Shown: positions 10,759 through 22,964, counted from the first letter of the stretch. The stretch is 47,340 nucleotides of DNA from Symbiodinium natans (GCA_905221605.1 CAJNDS010000017.1:208001-255340), one strand, 5' to 3'. Notes: generated from the sequence alone by a model not told the origin. Numbers and translations are program-made.

Positions 10759-11295
10759 ATGGCTGTGGGTTCCTGCAAGTCGTGCCGAGGCGGATGCGAC
10801 CCAGGGAAGACCCTTCCTGCGCAGATCCCAGCACTGAACTACGGTGCAAAGCCAACGACGACGCTTTCAAACCAATGCTGGGAGAGGTGTTCAGCGGCAG
10901 AGACATCTGGAAAACATTTCAGCGATTCAGCATTGAAGTTTGTTCAGGGTATGGCCCAGGACAACGGGATCGTCAAAGCTTTGATCTACGGAGGCTTGCA
11001 TGTCTCTGGCGTGCTTCCAGATTGGGATGTGGATTATGCTTGCAAGAGCACCTTCGACCTCATTGTGCTGAAGTGCCCGAGAGGCTACTTTAAGTCTTCT
11101 GCATGCCGATTGAATGCCGACTACTTTACGAGAAGCAACCCGCTTTGTGCAGCGGCATATGATGGCTTAGGAAAGAACAATGGGGAGTACCGATGTGCTG
11201 TGGTGAACTGGTGGGACACTTGCTGCTCCACAAAACAGCCTCAGCAGGATGATGACTGCCCCCAATGCGGCCAGGACCAGTACTTCTGCACCTGA
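10759..11295 (+). CDS. cysteine-rich protein of unknown function, 178 aa
   Basis: An ATG at 10759 opens a 178-codon frame that ends at a TGA at 11293-11295. An in-frame TGA at 10750 limits the start unless there is an upstream exon. The protein has about 18 cysteines in clusters: an N-terminal CKSCRGGC, NQCWERC, a middle YACKSTF / LKCPRGYF / SSACRLN, then YRCAVVNWWDTCCS and a C-terminal CPQCGQDQYFC just before the stop. No hydrophobic signal peptide is seen from this ATG; an upstream exon could supply one. The spacing suggests disulfides or metal sites, but no family is recognised. The reverse strand is also open in part (11126-11476), with less convincing composition. Uninterrupted length and amino-acid variety make this one of the better single-exon candidates in the window. 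Confidence 0.55.
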   Translation: MAVGSCKSCRGGCDPGKTLPAQIPALNYGAKPTTTLSNQCWERCSAAETSGKHFSDSALKFVQGMAQDNGIVKALIYGGLHVSGVLPDWDVDYACKSTFDLIVLKCPRGYFKSSACRLNADYFTRSNPLCAAAYDGLGKNNGEYRCAVVNWWDTCCSTKQPQQDDDCPQCGQDQYFCT

Positions 11296-11299
11296 GGTT

Positions 11300-12366
11300 A
11301 GTGGAGGGGCCTCCTTGAACGAAGGCCCCCTCCTTTGTGCTTGGTGCTTGGGCGACTTGTGACGTTTGCCATCCGATCGTTGGAGTTTTGGTGCCGGGCA
11401 GCTTAACCCGTCGCTGAAATTCTTGCGTCGCTGCATTCGGAGGCTCGCCTTGACCAGCACCAAGCAACCGCAACACTTCCAGCTCGGCGTGGCATCTTGT
11501 GCACCAGTTCCGTCTCGGTAGATCCGGTAGATCCTACCAGATGCACCTAGCTACGCGTGAGTGAAAAGAATGCGAGTGCCCACTGTCGATGCACAACTTG
11601 GGACTTGCTTCCGGTTGACCCGAAAGCCGAAGGGCCGTGAGATGCCGTGAGACAGGGCATCAAAACCAGCAACGAGCTCAAGGTCATTCAAGGTCTCAGG
11701 GTTCAGGGCGTAACCTTTCGGCTTTGAGCCTGAAGCCAAAACAGGTGAGGCTCGTTGATCAGGCTCCATCTGTGTTGTCTGTTTGATGCTTTGTGGCTTT
11801 GTGGGAACTTGTTGCATTCATGAGCCAGCCGCTTTGGCTCGGACCAAGGGCATGACATGCAATGAGGGAGACAGGTCATGGCAGCAGATTCACCGACAAC
11901 TAATGAATGGGTGCAAGGCAAGATCATCTCAAGGCAATTTGCATGTTTTCATCTTTCATAAAACATTCAGTGTGCCTTGGTGGAGTGACGCACGCCTCCT
12001 TGCGGGCAACCGAGCCAACGTTTGCAGCTTCAAGATGTGACGGCAATTATGTTTGACTGTTGGAGCACGTCGGCATTTCATAGGGCACATGCTGGTTCCG
12101 CTTTGGCTTTGATTTTTCACAACTTCTTCGCGATTTGTTTGCCAATTTTGCGATGTCCAGGGTGGAATGTTGTACTCCTAGAGCCAGAACAAAGCACCAC
12201 AACAAGAGCAGCTAGCTGCAGCTGCAACAGCAACTGTGGAGGAAATTGGGCTGTTAAAGGTGGCTGCGACAACAGGCTTTTCGTGGAGTCGTAGAGTTGT
12301 AGAGCAGCCTGTGTGCTGGAGTCCAGTAACAATTTCGGTTTGAGTTTAGCATTGCACTTTTTGCGC
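11300..12366. other. no recognisable gene
   Basis: A run of unique-looking sequence with short open frames on both strands and no domain I can name. It lies between the cysteine-rich ORF and the ankyrin gene and may hold the 5' part of the latter. Confidence 0.4.
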
Positions 12367-13690
12367 ATGTCGATTGAACCTGACAAAGTTGAGGCCTGTG
12401 ACGACCAGGCGGTGCCGACAATGGATGTGGCCGCCATTGTTGTTGAAGCTCGGGCCCAGCACAACGATGACCTTTTCACACCTGCGGCCGTTTGCCGATC
12501 GATGGAATGCACGTTTGCAGAGGTCATCAAAGGGACAAAGAATCTGGTTGACGTGGAAGATGCCATTGCCGAGGGGGCCAATGTAAACGCTTCCCAGGAC
12601 CCTGCGTGTTTTGACTGAGCAGGCCGCCGGCCATGAATCAACACAATATGGTAAGTCACTTGTGGCGCAGTTGAGACCACCACCAATGAATGGGCCGCAT
12701 GAGTGGAAGCAGAATGTGCGCGTAGCCACACGCTGCTCGATTCATGTCCATGCATCGTCCGCGCGTCGTATGCAGGACTCGGTGCCCATCTTGAGTCTAG
12801 CAGTGCAGGCAGGCTTCGGCTCCGTGGAAGGTTTGCTTTGCATTTGTGTTCGACTGTGACGCCCGCGATCTCCTACCATCTGTTTGTTTCCTCTGCTCCA
12901 GGCACAGAACGAGCCGCTGTTGAAAGCTCTTCTGCGACACAAAGCAAATGTGAATGTTTGTGACAAGAAGGCTTGCGGGCCCCGTAGTGCAAAGCCCTGA
13001 AACGGAGGGATGTGTGCGCATCTGTCGAGAGACAACATTACGACATGATACAATCATGGGGTGGCCCAGTGACCCCTGGTCTGGCTTTAATATTTGCGGA
13101 GGGGGTGACCCCGTTGCACCTCGCCACGTTCGATGGCGCGTTGGACACCATGAAAACCCTGATTCAAGCGAGGCGCCTTGCATTCGCCACTCATGCTCGT
13201 CGTACTCCAGTCGTACTCTCGTCATGTTGATTTTGATATTCTTCGTGCTGTGACATGTCCAGGGCCAACTTCGAGGCCCAAGACTGTGGGCACCTCATGC
13301 CTAGAGGGCACAATGCATTGTGAAAGCGGGGGGATCATGCCCTAGAGCTTGTCCGGGCTTCAGCTTGATCAGAGATGACTTGAGGCCATGGACAAACACC
13401 TTTCTTCTTTGTCCCGAACAGGCAAGTTTGTCAGCCACAGCTTTCTTAGGTCCTGAGAGGCTTTAGCCATGTTGTTTGGAAACTTGCAATCGGAGGCGGA
13501 CGTGTGTGATTCTTGCTGACGCAGCAGCTGATCCGAATGTTCTCAACCACAAAGGACCTACAGCAGTTGCAGTGTGTCGCATTGCTTTATTTCTGTAAAC
13601 TTTTGTCCTTTTCTGCACAGGCCAAACGCCGCTGCATTTGGCGGCTCATGCGGGCTTGAATGATGCAGCTTCTTTTCTGCACATGCAGTG
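12367..13690 (+). CDS. ankyrin-repeat protein gene, at least six exons
   Basis: Exon 1 (12367-12597, ATG start, 77 codons) ends in DVEDAIAEGANVNA, the end of an ankyrin helix pair. Exon 2 (from 12776 to about 12830) gives DSVPILSLAVQAGFGSV. Exon 3 (12902-12970) gives PLLKALLRHKANVNVCDKK. Exon 4 (13102 to about 13166) gives GVTPLHLATFDGALDTMK. Exon 5 (13525-13554) gives ADPNVLNHK. Exon 6 (from 13621) gives the completed G, then QTPLHLAAHAGLNDAASF. Joined, these form successive ankyrin repeats with TPLHLA and LL-AxVN signatures in register, which supports the model although no single frame is long. Donors inferred are GA (after exons 1 and 5) and GC (after exon 3). For exon 1 a GTAAAC donor 13 nt upstream is an alternative that would cut the ANVNA motif. 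The exon 4 to 5 junction is unresolved. The 3' end is unknown. Ankyrin domains mediate protein binding; the partner is unknown. Confidence 0.7.
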
Positions 13691-13699
13691 GCAAGTTCT

Positions 13700-14920
13700 C
13701 ACTCCACTGACCAAGTCGAACGAGATGCCCCCGAATCTCGCGATAGGCAGCAGTTGCATGACCACGCTAGCCGCTAGCCGAGGTTCAGTGGCTTTTGGAG
13801 AACATGACAGTGCAGTCTTTGAACCTGCAGGCCTCAGGGTTGTGGCGCAGGTGTGCAAAGTGTGAGCTTCCTCGCAGTGTCGTGGTGTCAGGACAAACAT
13901 GGTCGAACTGCAGTGTATTGTGCGGCTCACTCAAATCTCAAGCCTACCATTTTGCTGCTCTTGCCTCAGCTTCTTGTAGCATTTGGGCAGGACTGACAGG
14001 TGACGCTTTTTACGAGATTTACCATTAGAATTAGAAGGAGATCATGTGTCAAGAGCTGTCGTCGACGCTTTAGAAACCAGTCTCAGCCCCAGAGAACTGA
14101 GAACCTGGAGTGTCGCATGCCGCTACTCCATCAAGTCCCAACCGTGTCCTCTGTTGGCCTCGTTGATTCCCCCATCGCCCGCGTATTTCAGAGTCGTTTT
14201 GAGATGCAAGGAGGGCTTGGGCGACCTGACAAGCGCCTGCAGGAAGTGTTACTGCTGTGTGTCTCCCAGGTTGCAAGACAAAGGTGTGGACACATCCCTT
14301 CGGCCAAAGAAGCACCGTGGAGTTCTTAGCTGTGAGAGCATCAAGACCATGTGTGGTTGTAGCATGTGGTAGCAGCTGGTAGCATGCGTAGCTGACAAAG
14401 GGGGAAAGTCTGTCAGCACGGCGGCGAAGCTCTTGGACGACATGGCCAAGAAGGCTTGCGGCTTGACATGGCTTGACATCCAAAAAGCGGTTTTCAGAAT
14501 GCCGTCGGCGTGGATTGGCTTCGAGCCAGCTTTTTTGTTGACTGAGACGTTTCTTTGCTTAAAGAGTCCCTTGAGGTTCTGTTCGCTGCTTTTCAATGCA
14601 ATCTGGTAGCACTCACCGGAAATAGTGATTGGAACTCTTAAGTGCCAAGTGGCGCGACTGACAAGGGCAACATGGTTTGATTCGAGCTCTGTTAGAGCCT
14701 GTCTCTGCTCTGAGTCTGTTTGTTATTGTTTGTTGCATCTTGTTGCGTCTTGCTCCCTTACTTGCTTCCTTTCTTGGGCTTTTGTGACTCGAGCCCACGG
14801 CCTTCGCACATCGCAGGCAGAGGCAGCGAAGAGGTCGGAGACTCAAGAAGGGTATCATCGACAAGGTGCCTCCAGCCCTGCTTCTGAGGGTGAAGGAAAA
14901 CGGAAGGACACACCAGCCAC
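13700..14920. other. unassigned; possible minus-strand exon
   Basis: The ankyrin gene may continue here but I could not follow it. A minus-strand frame at 14249-14596 reads plausibly (GLFKQRNVSVNKKAGSKPI and ILKTAFWMSSHVKPQAF) and could be an exon; the overlapping plus frames look weaker. A short plus frame at about 14817-14890 (AEAAKRSETQEGYH, after a CGCAG acceptor) may also be an exon. Confidence 0.2.
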
Positions 14921-15292
14921 TAATGTTAGGGTCCCTTTAATAAACCCCCCCCCCCCCCAAATCTTGTTGTGGTCCCCGGGGTTTGGAGGGGTGGAAAAAA
15001 AGACGGGGTGCCAATAATCAATTCTGGGGGTCTGGGGGTCTGGGGGTCTGGGGGGGGCTTCTCTGCAATGGAACTCTTAAGCGATTCTCAGTAAAATTTT
15101 AAATTCCAGGCCGGAAAAAATTTGGTATTACCACCCTTTATTATTATCACCGCACCCCCCTATATAGACTTGTTTACATACATCGGCCCGAAAACCTCCC
15201 GTAATGGAAAGTAGTCTTCGGCTGGACCCCTCTGGCCCGGCGAATTTTGCTATTACCACCCCATTTATAAATGGGACTCTCACATTACGTGT
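14921..15292. mobile_element. candidate small element with inverted ends
   Basis: The left end has TAATGTTAGGGTCCCTTTA (from about 14923). The right end, read on the minus strand from about 15292, has GTAATGTGAGAGTCCCATTT, an imperfect inverted copy. Inside are a poly-C run (14946-14959), GGGTCT repeats (15031-15050) and a second ATTACCACCC word (15124 and 15251). No coding capacity is seen, and no clear target-site duplication. A MITE-like element is one reading; a dispersed repeat captured in inverted order is another. Confidence 0.35.
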
Positions 15293-16027
15293 GAGGGCGG
15301 TGCAAGACTTAAGGCCAACCCAAGAAGCAAGGACAACTTGGCAGCCGGCTGGACAATGGAGAAAGTACAAAAGCATGGGCTGTGCGAGAGCCCTTGCCCG
15401 CCGGCGCGCACATCATAGAAAGTGCAACAGCCGCTCAAAAAGGCCCTGCAGGAGCAGAACATGGCTAAAGGCCACGCGTGGTGTCTGCCCCGTGTGGCCC
15501 ATATTGGCATTGTGGCCAGTGGTACTTTACATGTCAACTTAAGCTGCCTGGAGTGCCCGACCCCAGAACCTGCAGAGAGCCCCCCGTGAAGCGCCCAGCC
15601 CCGGAAAAACATGCGAAAAGTGCCTCCATACCGCCGACTATCCCTGGAGTCACCGCCTTCAGAGGGCCCAAGAATCCCGCGCAAATTCCTGCCAAGCATC
15701 ACCAGAGAGTCCTGCAGAGAGTCGCCGAGAAAAGACACACACAGAAGCACGTGGAGAGTCCCGCCGAGTATCATTGGAGAAGGTAGAGAATTTTGCGGAG
15801 AGCCCCGTGGTAAAAGCTTGCGGTAGAGTTCCGGAACCACCCGTCCAAAATGTAGGATGGGGATGATCGAGGTCACGCAAGCTAGCTCCTTGGAGCTCGC
15901 GAGAGTTGTCGTTTACAAGTCTTCTCTCTAGTGTTCAGCTGGGTCAACAAGCGACCCCGACCCTTAAGTGGTATGAAAATCAAACAGATAAACGGCTGCC
16001 CCTCCCCCCCCTTATAGGATTGACAGA

Positions 16028-16125
16028 ATCAATCTTACCCCCCCCCCCCCTTCAGGGTCCTTAATTCCTTAATGATTTCTGGGGAGGGGGGGGGGGCCCC
16101 CCCCTCCCCCTTTTGGCCCCCCCCC
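16028..16125. repeat. poly-C / poly-G homopolymer cluster
   Basis: Long C and G runs follow one another here. Others lie at 3620-3636, 14946-14959, 16841-16857, 17331-17354, 18121-18177, 18569-18581, 18599-18611 and 34691-34702. Exact lengths should be treated with caution because such runs are error-prone in sequencing. From 15300 to 17350 no gene is recognised; frames at 16206-16541 (plus) and 16429-16868 (minus, with CKQCGAPRSEQAY) are open but unassigned. Confidence 0.7.
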
Positions 16126-16591
16126 TTTTCAGTCAGCCGCGTTTCTAGCTTTCGTAGCCCAGATCTCAAGTATCTACTCTTCAACGCGTCTATGCTCAGC
16201 CTACTATGCTTTGCTCTACCCTAGTCTGTCAGCATAGGGGCCCTTGCTTCGTTGAGAATTCGGATGCGCTGGGAGAAGCATTTTATCATTGTTCGAGCCA
16301 GTGCTGGTATCTCCAAATAAAACTTAGGCCGCAAGCCAGCGTTTCCAATAGCACATTCGCAAGTGGGTGCGCGCAACATTGGTTGCCACGGGGCATAAGG
16401 GCACTCGTCCAGCCAACGCAGGGCGATACTACTGACAGGGGTTCGAAAATGCTTCTCTATGCATTAAAGCCGCAAAACACGAAGCCGAGTCACGCAATGA
16501 ACCAGCCGTACTCGTTGAATGTGAGTAGGAATTTCCGTTGACACATGTTGACAGCCGAGGCGGCGCATGGAGGCCCAGGGAAGAGGGAAGA

Positions 16592-16650
16592 CATGGCGGC
16601 ATGTGGTGACATGTGATGACATGTGGCGACATGTGGCGACATGTGGTTTG
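16592..16650. repeat. ACATGTGG(C/T)G short tandem repeat
   Basis: Five or six near-identical 10-11-bp copies of GACATGTGGCG / GACATGTGATG occur in a row. CATG-containing units such as ACATGT are self-complementary. Confidence 0.75.
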
Positions 16651-17358
16651 GACCCTTTTCTTTTGGCGATCTGCAGGCAGCGATTCAAAGTATGCCTGCT
16701 CAGAACGAGGCGCCCCGCATTGCTTGCAGCGCCTTGGATTTGCCAATGCCTTGGTCTCCGAAGAATAGGGCAGCCCGACATTGCATCCATGGTTCCCCGT
16801 GCCTCCTCAAGTACCGGACTACTCTCGACATAAAGGGAAGGGGGGGGGGGGGGGGGGCAGCCGCGCATTTTGAGAATTCAGTGGAACAACGTATTCTGGG
16901 AGGTTGATACTTGATGGTTGTTGTTTCGCTTTAGTTGGTTCTTGGGGCTTGCTTGCTCCGTGTGTCATGTCAGATGTCAGCACACATGTGTGCTGTACAG
17001 ATGCAGCTCCATGTCAGGAAAAAGGAGCCCCCGCGTGCCCAAATCTGGATTTCAAATTTCTGGAGAATTGGAAATGGCCCCAAGTTCCATGTCAGGGCAT
17101 CTCCGACCCCCACCCCCCCCCATTTCGTTCTGTCCCCTCCACCGGGGTCCGAAAAGGTTTTGAAGCTATGGTGTTTTTTCAAGCTGTCGTTGTTGCATGT
17201 TTTTTGGTGGCCAGTTGGCATGGTTTCGGGTCATTCACTTGAGGATAGTAGTTGGAACACGGGCCGTAGATTGTCGCAGTGTTTCCTGCATTTTTCCGAT
17301 GTTTCCTGCAGTTTCCCGTTGTTCGGCTTTGGGGGGGGGGGGGGGGAGGGGGGGATAA

Positions 17359-17672
17359 GAACGCTGGTATTTACCGCGTTTTCGCCTCTTTGTACAACAC
17401 ACTGCGCAAGGATGTGGAACAAGACACGTGGTCACAAGCGTCCATGCCAAATTCGACGATGCCCAAAACACTGGTATTTACTGCGTTTTTGCCTCGTTGT
17501 ACGACATACCGCGCAACAATGCGGAGCAGGACGCGTTGTCACAAGCGTCCATGCCAATTGCGACGATGCCCAAAACACTGGTATTTTCCACGTTTTCGCC
17601 TCGTTGTACAACATACTGCGCAAGGATGTGGAAGAAGAAAAGCTGTCACAAGCGTCCATGCCTTTTGGCTGA
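17359..17672. repeat. 107-bp tandem repeat, three units
   Basis: CTGGTAT occurs at 17364, 17471 and 17578, giving a 107-bp period. Each unit encodes a peptide close to VFASLYNTLRKDVE followed by SQASMP, but because 107 is not a multiple of three each unit sits in a different frame. The unit itself may derive from coding sequence, but the array cannot be one continuous exon. Confidence 0.85.
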
Positions 17673-18120
17673 AGTACGATCTCATTTAACACCAAAGCCC
17701 CCAATTCAGTAAGCATCGAAGTAGTTTCTTTACTGTTTTTTTAGGCATCCTCCAGAAACCCAGGTAAAACGTTTTCGCACACCCAAACACCACGGCAATC
17801 TAGGACCCGTGTTCCTAGTAGTTCCCCAAAACAGTAGACATTGTTGGGTCCTCAATTCCTTCTGCCTGCCGGGTTTGTGGTGGCTTGTGTGTCTTCCTGT
17901 CTCGCTTTGTCTTCTTCGCTTGTCTCCCTATGTTTCCCTTCATGTTGGATAAGTCTGCCGGTTTGTTTCCATAGAACCTTATGGGTCAGCATGTGAATAT
18001 AACGCCTCTTGTTGCGGGACTTGTGTGCCCGGGCCCGCCCCGGCGGCCAAGCAACCCAAACCGGAGATCGCGGGTGTGGAGCTTGTTGTAAACACGTATC
18101 GCCCGCGGTCCGCGTAATCG

Positions 18121-18611
18121 ACCCCCCCCCCCCCCCACCCCAATGGTATCCCCCCCCCATGGCAACCCCCCCCCCCAAACCCTGCATGCCTGTTAACCCT
18201 AACAACGCCACGGACCCCGGGGGGGGGGACAGAAAAGCCTCAACCTAAACCCCAAACCATGAACCCTAAGCCCTAAAACTTAAACCCACCAATGAACGAC
18301 GGGAGGGAGAAGGGTAAACCCGAAACCTTTGTTGCTTTAACCCTGAACCTTCAACCGTAAATCCAGCACGAACCACAGGGGGGAGAGGGGAAACCGTAAC
18401 CTATCATTACCCTAAACCTTGAACCCTAATCAAACTCTACACCCACAGTGAACCAATGGACCAGAGTGAAAATCCTGAACCCTACAGCCTAACCCTAAAC
18501 CCATGAACCACAGATCATGAACCACAGGGGTGGGGGGGTGCGGAACCCAAAACCCACCATGAACCACAGGGGGGGGGGGGGATACCATGGGGTGGGGGAG
18601 GGGGGGGGGGT
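18121..18611. repeat. poly-C runs and degenerate telomere-like sequence
   Basis: After C runs at 18121-18177 the sequence from about 18239 to 18500 is dominated by variants of ACCCTAAACCC, GAACCCTAA and TAAACCC, then G runs to 18611. No gene is recognised between 17680 and 19313; the frames at 18756-19256 are open but without recognisable features. Confidence 0.7.
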
Positions 18612-19313
18612 GCGCCTATGCTGGCCCATATAAACCAGCCCCCAATTGTGGGAGTGGTAAAACAAGAAGCGTGGGAATGGTAACACAAGAAGAAGAACAA
18701 GCTGGCCGGGAAATTACGGTGGAGGAGGGCTCGGGTTGAAGGGCGCGGAGGGGGGGTGGGGGTGCGAGGGTTTGGGGGCTGGCATTTCGTGTTGAGCAAA
18801 TCAAAGCAGCGCCATTTTGTTGCGGAACTTGTGTGGCTGGGTGTTTTTGATTGCGAGCTCAATGTTCGTGCCCCGAGAAGCCGCTTTGAAACGCTGGTTT
18901 GCCCATCAGGAGCAGTTTGTTTTAGCAAGCAGCGTCGCTTCGTTACAGCCATTCTTGTTGTGTGCGCTCATTCAGGAGTTGCAAATGAGAGGTTCCATGC
19001 AGGTGTTGGTACAGTTGCCAGGGCTTTTTGCTTGAGCGCCAGACAAAATTACTTCACACGGTGTGAGGTCGCGGAATACCATGTTCTCACTTTACGTGGG
19101 GCCCATATCGCTGTACATATTATGGGATGCATGTATCTAAATGTGCAAACTAATGTTATCGCTTGGGCGGCCCATATCGCTTTCCATGGTTTAACAACTC
19201 GTGTCCACTGTAGTACCGGCTTGAAGAAACATAATTTTGGCGGTGTCACTTTGTGACGGATATTTTGCCGGTGCGCTTGTTTCTTCTTCCTGCGTGCTGG
19301 CAGCGCTCGGCAG

Positions 19314-22300
19314 GAAGATGCGGCTTTCGAGAAGACCCGTGCGCAAGCAGAGGCCAGGCCGTGCATCTCTTAAGCCAAGATGCGAAGATGATGAAGATGA
19401 AATAGTTTGGGGCAATTTGCTAGGGAAAGTTTTTCACAAATAAGACATTCTCTTGAGTTTTCAATAGACCAGTGCACGACACAAATAGGCGTGAAACCGA
19501 TTAAACCACAGGTTGCGATTTGTTTAAGCAGCATCTACATGAATCTATTGCAAAAAACATAAATAGCGTGACCTCGAGAAGGCGGAGGAGGTGTCACCTT
19601 GAGTTGCTGGTGTAGCCAGTGGCCTAACTTGAACCGCCGGACTGGGTGCGGCTGGAGGAATCCACCCCCCTCAAGCGTCGGTGTTGGCCTAGCACTCCTC
19701 AAGCGTGGACGTTGGGATGTTGGCCCAACATTCACCCGTCAGGCGCGCGCGTACACACGACATGGAACCTTTTTGATTTCATGGGGGTTGGTGTTTGCTG
19801 TCACGTATATGTCTGTGATATACTGACAAAGACCAAAATTGGTCATGCTTGCCTGATACTCAACGATAGATGGCGCCTTTGTCGTCCTGCCAGAACGGCA
19901 ACCACCCTCTTGATTCTTGATTTCACAGGGTCTCTGTCATGTACATGCTGGAGTTGGTCATGATTGCCTGGCCTCCAACGATTGATGGTGCCTTTGTCGT
20001 CCTGGCCAGAACTCTTGATTTCACGAGGTTGCTATCACGTATACATCTGTGATACACTGGCCAAGATCGAAATGTGTTGCCTGACTTCCAACTCACGTCC
20101 ATTAGCATGGGTGAACATATCTGTTCCAAGTCCCTCGCCAGGAGCGGTCTTTGTCATTCCCATATACTTGATATCTTTGTAGGCTAGGTCTTCTTCCTTG
20201 CGGGGTCTGAGAGCACATGCACCAGTAGCACAGTGACGACACGCGCTGGCGCAATTGTGGAGCTAGTGCGGAAATACCGTGTTTAGCTTGAGTTCGGTTG
20301 CCGATTGTAAGCCTGTGCGCTTTTTGGACGGCTCTGGGCATGGCACGCAGTTAGCCATAAGATGATGAAGAACGTACATCCTACAATTGCAGGAGGAAGA
20401 GCTTACGCTCAAGGCAGTGGACATGACGAGACATGAGGCGGGGGCCAGAACATTCCCTCTTCAATTCGTCATGTCCTGTGCCTCCGCAAGGAAGAAGAAG
20501 AGGCAGGTGTCACAAAGTTAAAGGGTCTGGCAGCTTTGATAGATCTGGGTTCTGACATTGGGGAGGTGCCGGCAGTCTGGATGTTTCTGGCAAGATGCGG
20601 TACATCCCATGAGATCGGTGCACAGGAGCGGGCGCGGCTGGAGGAGGAGAGGCGCCGCGAGGTGCGCGGTGCTTGAGTTTGCGTGCGGCCGTGCGGCCGT
20701 TGTCTCTATCCGCACGCAGCAGGAAGAGGAGGCACTCCAGGCGGCTCGCGCAGAAGCAGAGGCAGTTCTGGGAGTCTGGGATTTTCTGGGCACTCTAAGC
20801 CGCAAGAGTGGCATGTCAAGTGAACTTGGCATGTTGCAGACCTTGTGAAAGATGAGCTGCAGTATCCACTGCCGTTTGCAGTACGTAACCATGCAGCTGT
20901 GTGACGCAATGTGGGTTTCCCCGGGTTGGGGCGGCAGAACGCAGGAAAGCGCCCGACTAGAGGCGGAAGAGAGGCAAAGACAAGAGGTGCCACAGACGGT
21001 GTGTGCTTCGCTGATTCTGCAGCCTGCAGCACTCGTCAATGCTCCGAAGGAAGAACTGGCTTTGGAGAAGGCTCGCGCGGAGGCTGAGGCGGGAGTTCGT
21101 CCAAGAAAGCATGTCCACAAAGATGCAGCAAAGCCAGCCCCAGAATTCCGCGCGACAGAGGCCTGCGACGAAGTATTCTTCATTTAGGATGGCTACCACA
21201 TAGGTTGGGGATAACCGAAGTAAAATAGCATTTATCTGCTTGCTGTTTGTTGTATTTCGAGGTTGGTTTTCTTCTTTGGCTGAACTTGACTTGTTTTTCT
21301 GAGATTTCCAGTCTTCCCCCTTGTTTTTGAACTTGTCTTCATTTGTTTTCATGCCCTCTTGTCCCGCATGCCCACCGGCCTTGCTCTAGGTGTCGCTTGG
21401 GTTGGCTAAAAGGCTCCTGCGATCCTAGGGGACATTTGCAATAGCCAATGACACTGCAACTTTTGCGTGCCTCAAGGCCGGGCCTTTGAATCTTAAAGCC
21501 TTGCCAAGACTCCGAGAACCCGGAGTTCCGCCGAAACCAAGAATTCCGGTTTACAAAACCATACGAACAAGTGTCCAGCCGTGGTCCACTGGCGCTGTTT
21601 CGGGCATCCCTAAGCCTTCAGCCTTGTTTCTTATTCAATCATTTTGATAGAAACTCCTCCCTATTAAAGCACATGAAACCGTGGACCGTTTAAAGGGAGC
21701 AAGAACCTGCTTCGACTGTTCCGGGGGAGGGGGGAAGCACACTAAAACAGGTACAACATTACGATCCACAGGCTTTTTTGACATCTGAAAGTGTATTCTC
21801 GTTAAGATTCTTGTTGAATCCAAATTCCTTGTATAGAATGAATGAAGAAGGGATGAAAGACCGCAGGGAGTGCAGGACTCTTTGGGCCTGGCATGGGAAC
21901 ACACCTTGTTTTTGATCCATAGAAAACGATGTTGTTCACGCGCCCTTGTAAGCGCCTATGTGTTGGACACGAAGCAGTTTTGGAATGGCAGGCGCAGTAC
22001 ATTCGTGATCTCCGGCACATAAATACGCTTTCCGAACCCCGACGTACAGACAAGCAGGCAAGGCCGTGCTGGTGCCTAGTTGTTGGACACATCGAGGCGG
22101 TTCCGGGTGTAGGGTAGCAGGGGTAATGGCTGCCGCTGTTCATGCTCCATCACGGTTTCGTCCATTCTTTGCTCTGGGAACTAATGAGCAAATCCCGCGT
22201 CCTACGACGCAGGGCATGGACAGATGGAATCGCTTGGACAGCACGAAGCAAGTCATGAAGCCAGCATTGCTACGCAGTCGCTGCGTTGCGCGAAGAAGAC

Positions 22301-22932
22301 CACAGTCGCATCGCTGCTTTGGGCGTCGTCAGTGCAAGCTAGCTTTGCTGCTTGCCTATCAGATGTTTCCACGGCCGAAAGCTAACTGCCTGGCAGCCCG
22401 CGCCATATGACACAGAAGCTGAGCGGGGGCGTGGGAATAGAAGAATGTATGCGTATATACGTGTAGATATAACATGTTATGTATGCATATGGCATATGGC
22501 ACATGGCATATGTATTTGTATTCGCACTTGCGTATCTATGTATACGTATTTACTTACACATCCCCCAACCTTCTGCGAAGGCTGTTCGAGTGCTGTGAAT
22601 TGCGCGTATTGGAGAGCGCGGCTCCGGCCACACAGATTTCGAAGCAGTGGCGAAGCGAGAGAGAAAGAGCGAGAGAAAGAGAGAGAGAGAGAGAGAGAGC
22701 TGTTTTTGCCTGGCAGCACGCGAAGGGAGGAGCCTAGGAGATGATGTGGTCGTGGTTTGAATATTCGCTCAGGGGGCTGGTCCCCTGTGGTTGTGGGAAA
22801 CAAGTGCGACTCCCGTGTTTTCTTCGTTTCGCGCCGACGTGACCCGAGACTTGAAGGGCGCGCAGAGGTTCAGGGACTTCTGCCCTGTCATCCATGCCCG
22901 GTAGAAGAAGAAGAAGAGAGAGCGAGCGAGCG

Positions 22933-22964
<32 letters not shown>

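Noticed and set aside
17660-17676. CCTTTTGGCTGAAG, similar to the 3' part of the dinoflagellate spliced leader
   Set aside because: Two mismatches in a 14-nt stretch and no gene start follows it, so chance is likely.
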